From the NCBI GenBank assembly GCA_031285525.1, contig JAITWB010000133.1:1-18454 (forward strand): a stretch of 18,454 nt of DNA, written 5' to 3'. The translations under genes and the position numbers were made by a program. The notes beneath the pieces were generated by a model, which saw only the letters and a program-made list of their open reading frames with translations, was not told the DNA's origin and made no database searches. This document shows positions 12,777-18,454 of the stretch, piece after piece. The stretch comes from Spirochaetaceae bacterium. Its GTDB lineage: Bacteria > Spirochaetota > Spirochaetia > Treponematales > Treponemataceae. Positions within the stretch are counted from its first letter, which is position 1. Each line of letters begins with the position of its first letter.

Positions 12777-13183
12777 ACGGACAGGATGTAAGGGTAGGCG
12801 TTTGTGTATATGCCAGTGATATGGATGTTATGGTCCATTTCTACAGAGATACATTGGGGTTTCATACTCAGTGGGACGGCGGTGATTTTGCGGAGTTTAA
12901 GACAGCAAGCGGTAAGCTTTCCTTGTTCATGTACAGCCGGAAGCAATTCGTACAGGCGATTGGTGAAAACTACATCCCTCCAAAAGGAATCAATCAGACC
13001 TTCGAAATCGCCCTCTGGCTGCCATGTTTTGCCGATGTAGATGAGGAATATGAACGATTATCAAAATTGGGTGTGCGATTTCCGACAGGAGAACCCATAA
13101 CATTTCCTTTCGGTATTCGAAACTTTTATGTTGCCGACCCGGAGGGTAACCTGCTTGAAATTGGCAGCGCAAACGAAGCGTAA
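12773..13183 (+). CDS. VOC-superfamily (glyoxalase/bleomycin-resistance fold) protein
   Basis: The start is placed at TTG 12773 because AAAAGGAGGTG ends 6-8 bases before it and the VOC fold begins right after (VRVGVCVYASDMDVMVHFYR). An in-frame GTG at 12746 would add nine residues but carries the ribosome site within itself. The 136-residue product has the two beta-alpha-beta-beta-beta modules: first up to DFAEFKTASGKLSLFMYS, second with QTFEIALWLPCFADVDEEYE, FPTGEPITFPFGIRNFYVAD and PEGNLLEIGS. VOC proteins include antibiotic-binding proteins, metal-dependent dioxygenases and isomerases. The C-terminal PEGNLLEI carries the usual Glu metal ligand; the other ligands are not certain. A detoxification or antibiotic-sequestration role would fit the MerR operon but is inference. 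Confidence 0.8.
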   Translation: MNGQDVRVGVCVYASDMDVMVHFYRDTLGFHTQWDGGDFAEFKTASGKLSLFMYSRKQFVQAIGENYIPPKGINQTFEIALWLPCFADVDEEYERLSKLGVRFPTGEPITFPFGIRNFYVADPEGNLLEIGSANEA

Positions 13184-13301
13184 CTTGGAAATTTCCTCTT
13201 ATCTCCCGAATTCAGCAAGATATGAATAAATGTACCAACACTATGAACGGTTTGATCGTATTATCGTATAGAGGGTCATGTGTTTTTTGGGAGGTCCTTA
13301 T

Positions 13302-14438
13302 ATGAATAAGTTCTTTGTGGTTATCACATCGATTTCCTTGATGGTGTCTTGTGCAACCATTGATAACAAGGAAATTAGCCAGAGTAATATACCTATAGAA
13401 GAGCGAATTGCTAAAACAGACCGTCTTCTTTCTGGTTTTGAGGAAAATGAATCCCTCTTTGGTAGTATCTTGATTAAAAAAGATGGTGAAATCTTGTACC
13501 AAAAGACACTCGGGTATAGAGACATAGTTGACGGTAATCCGATTTACGCTGATAATCAGACAAAATACCGGATTGGGTCAATCACAAAAACATATACCTC
13601 TGCAATGATTCATAAAGCAATTGAGGCAAAATTACTCCGACATGATACAACATTGGATACCTTTTTCCCGTTAATACAAAATGCCGAAAAAATTACCATT
13701 CAGGATATGCTGTATCATAGAAGCGGATTATATAATATTACCAGTATTCGATTTTCGAATACTCAAGATATGGAACAGATGTATACAAGTCGTCACACCA
13801 GAGATGACTTGCTTGAAATGATATACAGCTTAAAACATCGCCGTCCAAATACCCGAACTGAATATAGCAATACCAATTATGTGCTGCTTGGCTTTATTTT
13901 GGAGGATCTATACCAAAAGCCCTATCAGGATTTGGTGAAAGAGATGATAACTGATGTTATTGGATTGAATAACACAAGCTATGCAGAGACAATAACATCA
14001 GAAAACAACGAAAGCCGTTCCTTTTCATTTACAGATGAAAAGGGGTATAGTCCATCAATGGAAGCAAATTTGAGCTGGGCAGGCGGAGCAGGCTCTTTAA
14101 TTTCTACAACAGAAGATTTGGCATTGTTTTACGAAGCTTTATTTAATGGAACATTACTGACAAAAGACTCTTTAGAGCATATGACAGCCCTAAAATATGA
14201 ATTGCGTGCTCCAAAATATGAATTATCAAGAAAGGTTATCTTGGGAATGGGCATATGGGAAGTAACTTTTAATGGGAACCGTATGTTTCATCATGGCGGA
14301 TATATAGATGATTGCAGTAGTATTGTATTGTATGATCCAAACGAAAAAGTAACTATTGTATTCATTGTAAATGGTTCCAGTATTCCGTATAAAGGCTCAA
14401 TAACGGTTCTCAACAGATTTGTGCTGAAACAGTGGTAA
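13302..14438 (+). CDS. Serine beta-lactamase-like hydrolase, lipoprotein (copy 1)
   Basis: The start at 13302 is chosen over ATG 13278 because GGGAGGT lies upstream of it and a lipoprotein signal begins there: MNKFFVVITSISLMVSC, Cys17. The 378-residue protein belongs to the class C beta-lactamase / penicillin-binding fold family. Motifs: SITK at 93-96 (catalytic Ser93, Lys96), YSN at 188-190, and HHGG at 330-333 as the third motif. The surrounding SGLYNITSI and TEYSNTNYVLLGFIL fit family members acting as esterases, D-aminopeptidases or peptidases. True beta-lactamase activity is not implied. The third motif lacks the usual following G..GF segment (here YIDDC). It is a close paralogue of the next gene, from a tandem duplication. 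Expected location is the periplasm, membrane-anchored. Confidence 0.82.
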   Translation: MNKFFVVITSISLMVSCATIDNKEISQSNIPIEERIAKTDRLLSGFEENESLFGSILIKKDGEILYQKTLGYRDIVDGNPIYADNQTKYRIGSITKTYTSAMIHKAIEAKLLRHDTTLDTFFPLIQNAEKITIQDMLYHRSGLYNITSIRFSNTQDMEQMYTSRHTRDDLLEMIYSLKHRRPNTRTEYSNTNYVLLGFILEDLYQKPYQDLVKEMITDVIGLNNTSYAETITSENNESRSFSFTDEKGYSPSMEANLSWAGGAGSLISTTEDLALFYEALFNGTLLTKDSLEHMTALKYELRAPKYELSRKVILGMGIWEVTFNGNRMFHHGGYIDDCSSIVLYDPNEKVTIVFIVNGSSIPYKGSITVLNRFVLKQW

Positions 14439-14482
14439 TTATGTAACCTAACTATTGGTTTATGTCTTTGTCTATATAAAGG

Positions 14483-14515
14483 TATAATTTAATCGCCTCT
14501 AAAGGAGTAAATCCT
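14483..14515 (+). promoter_or_regulatory. Consensus -10 and ribosome site before hydrolase copy 2
   Basis: TATAAT (14483-14488) lies 27 bases before the ATG at 14516. The best -35 at a usable distance is weak (TTTATG, 14459-14464, 18-base spacer). An AAAGGAG ribosome site follows (14500-14506). This suggests copy 2 can be expressed independently of copy 1. Confidence 0.4.
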
Positions 14516-15610
14516 ATGAAAATGTTTTTTGTATTATGTATTTTGGGGTTATTATTGTTTCAGTCATGTACGACTACAGGCAATAACGAATACCAAAATC
14601 TAACCATGGAAGAAAAAATCATTGAGCTTGACCGTATTCTTTCCGGGCTTGAGGAGACTGAATCTCTCTTTGGAAGTTTTTTGATAAAAAAAGACGGTGA
14701 AATTATGTACCAAAAAATAATAGGCTACAGGGATATTGTTGACGGCATTCCTGTTTACGCTGATAATCAGACAAAATACCGGATTGCGTCGATAACAAAA
14801 ACATTTACCTCTGTCATGATACAGAAAGCAATTGAGATGGGTTTGATTCAATATGACACAACATTGGATGCTTTTTTCCCGTTAATACAAAATGCTGAGA
14901 AAATTACCATTCACGATATGCTCTACCACAGAAGCGGATTGTATGATTATATTAATGATCCCCAATTCAGAGTTCAGTATGATGAATCTCATCTAATGAG
15001 AACTGAGATGCTTGAAGTGATATATAACTCAAAACATCTCCGTCCAAATTCTCGAACCAAATACAGTAATACCAATTATGTGTTACTTGGTTATATTTTG
15101 GAAGATCTATATCAAAAAACCTATAATGATTTACTGAAAGAAATGATAACTGATGTTATTGGATTGCAGAATACAAGCTATGCAGAAACTATTTCTGTAG
15201 AAAACAATGAAAGCCGTTCGTTTATCTATGAAAACGGATTTATTCCAGCAGAAGAATCAAATTTGAGTTGGGGAGGCGGAGCAAGTGCTATAATTTCTAC
15301 CACTGAAGATACGGCATTATTTTATGAATCTCTGTTTAATGGGAAATTGCTGAAAAAAGACTCTTTAGAACATATGATTGACGCAAGGTACAAATTAGTA
15401 AAGGATACATGGCTTGGAATGGGAATAATGAAACTGATTATGAATGATAAAAACATTTATTCCCATGATGGCAGAATAGGAGCTTTCCAGAGTCTTATAT
15501 TATATGATCCCAACGAAAAAATAACTATTGCAGGTTTTGTAAACGGCGGCAGCAGAAAAGATATAGACTCAATGTCCTCTCTCAACGGATTATTGCTGGG
15601 GTGGTTTTAA
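14516..15610 (+). CDS. Serine beta-lactamase-like hydrolase, lipoprotein (copy 2)
   Basis: A 364-residue paralogue of the preceding gene, collinear over nearly its whole length; shared stretches include DNQTKYRI, FFPLIQNAEKITI, MLYHRSGLY, YSNTNYVLLG and MITDVIGL. It starts with a lipoprotein signal (MKMFFVLCILGLLLFQSC, Cys18). Active-site motifs: SITK at 92-95 (Ser92, Lys95), YSN at 183-185, and HDG at 317-319 followed by RIGAF, which is closer to the canonical third motif than in copy 1. The signal peptide and the region after residue 145 differ most between copies. It has its own ribosome site and a possible promoter. The substrate is unknown; the family includes esterases, peptidases and penicillin-binding enzymes. 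Confidence 0.82.
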   Translation: MKMFFVLCILGLLLFQSCTTTGNNEYQNLTMEEKIIELDRILSGLEETESLFGSFLIKKDGEIMYQKIIGYRDIVDGIPVYADNQTKYRIASITKTFTSVMIQKAIEMGLIQYDTTLDAFFPLIQNAEKITIHDMLYHRSGLYDYINDPQFRVQYDESHLMRTEMLEVIYNSKHLRPNSRTKYSNTNYVLLGYILEDLYQKTYNDLLKEMITDVIGLQNTSYAETISVENNESRSFIYENGFIPAEESNLSWGGGASAIISTTEDTALFYESLFNGKLLKKDSLEHMIDARYKLVKDTWLGMGIMKLIMNDKNIYSHDGRIGAFQSLILYDPNEKITIAGFVNGGSRKDIDSMSSLNGLLLGWF

Positions 15611-15637
15611 TTTTACGGTTAGAAGGAAGGTGTGTGT

Positions 15638-16015
15638 ATGAAAAGGAAACTTTTTTTATTGGGAATGATTAGCATACTGCTGGCAGTACAGGAGGCTGCT
15701 CTTGTGGAAATAGAGTTTCAATTGGAGACTTATTTTCTTGAAGGAACATCGATTAACGGAGTAACTAACAATGCTGTACAGATCTGCGATACCATGAACT
15801 ATAATGGGTTTAACGATTGGTTTTTGCCCAGTGTGGAGGAGCTGGACTTGATGTATAACAATTTGAAGGCAAAGGATTTGGGCGATTTCAGAAATGATGC
15901 TTCGTACTGGGCTTCATCTCATGACCCTCAGTATGACGTAGAACAGGCAGAGAAATTGAATAACAGCGTTCAGTCCTTCCAGAACCTTTTCGTTCGTCCT
16001 GCACGGGCTTTTTAA
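15638..16015 (+). CDS. DUF1566 / Lcl C-terminal domain protein, shortened and possibly frameshifted
   Basis: ATG 15638 is chosen because AGAAGGAAGG precedes it by 7 bases (an in-frame GTG at 15632 overlaps the spacer). The 125-residue product starts with a hydrophobic signal-like segment (MKRKLFLLGMISILLA). Its second half is a clear Lcl C-terminal domain: NGFNDWFLPSVEELDLMYNN at 57-76, ASYWASSHD, and LFVRPARAF at the end. The family is abundant in treponemes and is usually found in secreted lipoproteins. Residues about 18-34 do not fit. In the +2 frame 15685-15741 reads STGGCSCGNRVSIGDLFS, which looks like a lipobox and mature N-terminus. Two compensating frameshifts may therefore have scrambled this segment. 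The domain is also shorter than usual, so it may be decaying. Confidence 0.6.
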   Translation: MKRKLFLLGMISILLAVQEAALVEIEFQLETYFLEGTSINGVTNNAVQICDTMNYNGFNDWFLPSVEELDLMYNNLKAKDLGDFRNDASYWASSHDPQYDVEQAEKLNNSVQSFQNLFVRPARAF

Positions 16016-16044
16016 CTATTGAATCATTTTTAGGGGACAGCGTT

Positions 16045-16110
16045 ATGAAGAAAATATGCTTATATTTCTTCTCAGGCACGGGAATGACGAAATACCATAT
16101 TTTATGGTGA
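16045..16110 (+). pseudogene. Remnant of a flavodoxin-domain (EFR1-type ferrodoxin-like) gene
   Basis: A 21-codon frame, MKKICLYFFSGTGMTKYHILW, preceded by an AGGGGA ribosome site (16032-16037). The YFFSGTGMTK motif matches the FMN phosphate-binding loop (SGTGNTK) at the very N-terminus of flavodoxin-like proteins such as the EFR1 family of flavodoxin-ferredoxin fusions. The frame stops at TGA 16108. Another frame (to TGA 16169-16171) ends with NFCDKIKQIL and could be a leftover C-terminus, which would mean most of the gene was deleted. Confidence 0.5.
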
Positions 16111-16190
16111 AAAGAGCAAGAATTATTCATTAAAACCTAATTTTTGTGATAAAATAAAACAAATCCTATGATAACTGAGGAGGAATATAC

Positions 16191-17108
16191 ATGAAAATTG
16201 ATACACTAACAGAAGTTTCCTTAAACGGATTACCTCAATGGGTCTATATCCGCTCACAAAATAGAGAAAATCCAATCCTGCTTTTTTTGCACGGCGGTCC
16301 CGGTTTTCCCGGAATAGGAATTGCCCAAAGCTACCAATCGGAACTGGAACAGAAGTTCACCGTTGTACAATGGGATCAGCGGGGGGCAGGTAAAAGTTAT
16401 TCCCTGGACATCCCTCCGGAAACCATGAATATAAATCAGTTTATTTCGGATTTGCATGAGTTGGTACTGTATTTGAACAATACAATCAACAAACAAAAAA
16501 TTTATCTCGCCGGACATTCCTGGGGAGCAATGCTGGGAATCCTCGCTGTAAAACAGTACCCTGAATTGTTTGAGTATTTTATCGGAATTGGACAGACGGT
16601 GAGTGTTGGATTAACATCAGAAGCACGTCTTCTTTTTCTCATTCAGGAAGCACAGAAACGCAATGATGCTGAGGGCTTGCAAATACTCGAAAATGCAAGG
16701 GGAAACGGGTTTGGCGCTTTGTTTCAAGCAGAATACGATTATGCGGTGAAGTACGGCGGGGCCTTTTACGGTTCATCAGACACCAACCGGCTGGGAGAGA
16801 TTTTCTTCATCCAAAACACCTTGTATACGGACAGCGAAAAACAAAGCGTTCCCCAGGGTATGCAATTTTCAGGTATTTTGTGGAACGATATTTTTACCGT
16901 CAATCTGATGGAGGCAGTAACCCACGTTGCAATTCCGGTTTTGTTTATTTCCGGAAAACACGATATGCTCTCGCCGGTTTCGGTGGTAACGAAATATTAT
17001 GAAACCCTGAAAGCGCCGAGCAAAACGATACTCTATTTTGACCAATCAGCCCATTTCCCTTTCCTGGAAGAAACGGAACATTTTTGTGATGTTATAAACG
17101 GGTTGTGA
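16191..17108 (+). CDS. Alpha/beta hydrolase, proline iminopeptidase-like
   Basis: A 305-residue cytoplasmic protein without a signal peptide. It has the oxyanion-hole motif HGGPG at 34-38, the WDQRGAGKS motif at 61-69 and the nucleophile elbow GHSWG at 108-112 (Ser110). The probable acid is Asp258 in SGKHDMLSP, and the catalytic His288 lies in QSAHFPF. HGGPG with DQRGAGKS is characteristic of the prolyl aminopeptidase branch (peptidase S33), but many members are general hydrolases or epoxide hydrolase-like. The cap region is about 140-235. A GAGGAGG ribosome site precedes the ATG. The AT-rich composition and family matches fit the Firmicutes-like block upstream. It is probably transcribed with, or just downstream of, the degenerate genes. 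Confidence 0.85.
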   Translation: MKIDTLTEVSLNGLPQWVYIRSQNRENPILLFLHGGPGFPGIGIAQSYQSELEQKFTVVQWDQRGAGKSYSLDIPPETMNINQFISDLHELVLYLNNTINKQKIYLAGHSWGAMLGILAVKQYPELFEYFIGIGQTVSVGLTSEARLLFLIQEAQKRNDAEGLQILENARGNGFGALFQAEYDYAVKYGGAFYGSSDTNRLGEIFFIQNTLYTDSEKQSVPQGMQFSGILWNDIFTVNLMEAVTHVAIPVLFISGKHDMLSPVSVVTKYYETLKAPSKTILYFDQSAHFPFLEETEHFCDVINGL

Positions 17109-17204
17109 CAAAACTAGCAAGGATTGTTTATTTGTACTTTTAAAAATAGTGTACTATGAATACGAAATTTCATGTTTGCTTATTTGAAAAGGAGAAATTG
17201 TGCA

Positions 17205-18440
17205 ATGCGAGAATCCGTCTATTTTTTCTTTGTTTTATTATTGCTCTGCATATGCCTGGTATCATGTGGTTCTCTGGAAGCAACGAAAAAAGCTATCCTT
17301 CCATCCATTCGACCGGAAGCGCTAAGGGTTACAAGTACTGAAGACAGGGGCATTAACGATTATAAAACGATTGAGGTCACGCCTGATATTTTCTTTGAAC
17401 CTGATGCGTCAGAACCTGGTACGAGGAACACAAGAGCTGCCATCCGCTCTGCTATTTTAATTAATGACGGTAAAATGTTCTTTGGAAACGAAAGTAATGA
17501 GTTCAGAGCGCTGGATATGAAAACAGGTGAACAAAAATGGTTGTACATGACGGACGCAGCGGTAAAAACGTTGCCGGTGTACGAGAACGAAAAAGTAATT
17601 TTCCACGCTGAAAACACCCTGTATATTTTAAACGCAGGCGATGGTGCGGAAATAGTTAAAGTCCAGGCAGAACCCGATGGCGGCAGGCGTTTAAGCAGCG
17701 AGAGTTTTTCTTTCAACGATTCGCATACAGCCGTCGCGGAGGGCGTGGCTTATTTTGCGGTAAACAGCGGGAATATCTACGGTGTTGATATAAACACCGG
17801 TAAAATCGTTTTTGAGTTCAAAACCGATAAGCCCGGTCCTGTTGCTTCAGGGGTACATTATTATGAAGGGAAATTGTATTTCACAGACGCAGGAGCGCAA
17901 TTGCGTTGTATCGGTTCGGAGTCGGGAGAAGCAATTTTTACGACCCTTATAAAAGACCGCATATTCGCACCGATGACTTTCGACGAGGGAAAAATTTATT
18001 TAGGCGGGCGTTCGTGCCTGTTCTTTTGCATTGACGCAAACAACGGCGAAATACTATGGTCGTCATTTTCCGCCGATAGTACCACATGGTTTTCGGGCGG
18101 TTCGGTTGTGATAGACGATACGGTGTACGCCTGTGTATCCGACGAACACGCATTGCCTTCATTTAACAAGAATACCGGTGAGTTCAAGCGTATTTACCCT
18201 ACTGAATCGAATTCCTATACCATGCCTGTACTGAACGGCAAAAACATTGTGCTGGCGGCTTCGGATGTATACAGTTTTAGCCAAGCATTCATCATGGAGT
18301 TTGACACCAATAAGCATTATGCATTATGGCAGGCAAAAATAAAGGACAGTGTACTGTCTTCTCCGGCTCTATATGATGGGGCGGTTTATTTCGGTTCGGA
18401 TTCAGGTAAGATTTATAAAATTACTTTACCGCTTTTGTGA
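17205..18440 (+). CDS. PQQ-type beta-propeller lipoprotein
   Basis: The start at 17205 is chosen because AAAAGGAG (17187-17194) precedes it and it begins a lipoprotein signal, MRESVYFFFVLLLLCICLVS followed by Cys21. Length is 411 residues. From about residue 80 there are repeated beta-propeller units with the PQQ-like pattern (aromatic)-x-(I/L)-D-x-x-(T/N)-G-(E/K): RALDMKTGEQKWLY (101-114), YGVDINTGKIVFEF, FCIDANNGEILWSS, and FNKNTGEFKRIY. Later blades contain LSSPALYDGAVYFGSDSGKI and end at LPLL. It lacks evident catalytic PQQ dehydrogenase residues, so it is more likely a binding or scaffold protein of the BamB-like type than an enzyme. It would be anchored in the envelope. An in-frame ATG at 17172 gives only an unlikely N-terminal extension. 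Confidence 0.78.
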   Translation: MRESVYFFFVLLLLCICLVSCGSLEATKKAILPSIRPEALRVTSTEDRGINDYKTIEVTPDIFFEPDASEPGTRNTRAAIRSAILINDGKMFFGNESNEFRALDMKTGEQKWLYMTDAAVKTLPVYENEKVIFHAENTLYILNAGDGAEIVKVQAEPDGGRRLSSESFSFNDSHTAVAEGVAYFAVNSGNIYGVDINTGKIVFEFKTDKPGPVASGVHYYEGKLYFTDAGAQLRCIGSESGEAIFTTLIKDRIFAPMTFDEGKIYLGGRSCLFFCIDANNGEILWSSFSADSTTWFSGGSVVIDDTVYACVSDEHALPSFNKNTGEFKRIYPTESNSYTMPVLNGKNIVLAASDVYSFSQAFIMEFDTNKHYALWQAKIKDSVLSSPALYDGAVYFGSDSGKIYKITLPLL

Positions 18441-18454
18441 TATAATCAAGTTGA

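Noticed and set aside
13187..13196. Palindrome GGAAATTTCC after the VOC gene
   Set aside because: Ten bases without a loop or U-run; easily expected by chance in AT-rich DNA.
17132..17157. Promoter upstream of the beta-propeller lipoprotein
   Set aside because: TTGTAC and TACTAT are only 14 bases apart and other pairings are 22 bases apart, so no acceptable promoter can be defined.
17156..17341. Separate 61-codon gene before the beta-propeller lipoprotein
   Set aside because: It overlaps the signal-peptide region of the lipoprotein in another frame and has no ribosome site or recognisable features.

Overview
The window looks like part of a spirochaete chromosome, most likely a Treponema-type gut lineage. 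This is an inference from gene families and order: a signal-peptide LysM protein coupled to a proline-rich lipoprotein, a cytidylate-kinase-like/BON fusion, a LolA - RodZ-like - RimO operon, a DUF1566 (Lcl C-terminal) protein and a beta-propeller lipoprotein. No rRNA or other decisive species marker is present, so the placement is moderate in confidence.

Layout. Positions 1-1015 hold the 3' end of an oligoendopeptidase F gene and a PHP-family histidinol-phosphatase-like gene. Positions 1016-1725 carry an AT-rich pentapeptide-repeat gene that stands out from its GC-rich neighbours. Positions 1902-3458 encode a two-domain ABC-F ATPase, possibly preceded by a short leader ORF and hairpin. A small YdbC/PC4-like gene lies on the minus strand at 3494-3718. 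Positions 3840-5713 hold a translationally coupled pair (lipoprotein, then LysM protein) closed by strong hairpins that probably also serve the converging Nudix gene (5808-6383, minus). The Nudix gene and the cytidylate-kinase-like/BON gene (6468-7289) diverge from a shared promoter region. A palindromic tandem repeat and a promoter precede the operon lolA-like, rodZ-like, rimO (7431-10656).

From about 10660 to 17110 the base composition drops and the genes resemble accessory genes of Clostridia and other Firmicutes. The block opens with a long hairpin flanked by 12-bp direct repeats. It then has a MerR-family regulator with a drug/effector-binding domain, a Cys-rich DUF6144 protein, a small membrane protein and a VOC-fold protein. 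These are followed by two tandemly duplicated serine beta-lactamase-like lipoproteins, a degenerate DUF1566 gene, a flavodoxin-domain remnant and an alpha/beta hydrolase. The window ends with a PQQ-type beta-propeller lipoprotein.

The most interesting system is the MerR locus. Its promoter has the 19-bp spacer and central dyad typical of MerR-activated promoters. The regulator gene also has a strong internal Shine-Dalgarno sequence and an in-frame ATG positioned to make the effector-binding domain alone, which is the TipAL/TipAS arrangement. The regulator probably senses a small molecule and drives its own operon (DUF6144, membrane protein, VOC protein). The substrate and the role of DUF6144 cannot be read from the sequence.
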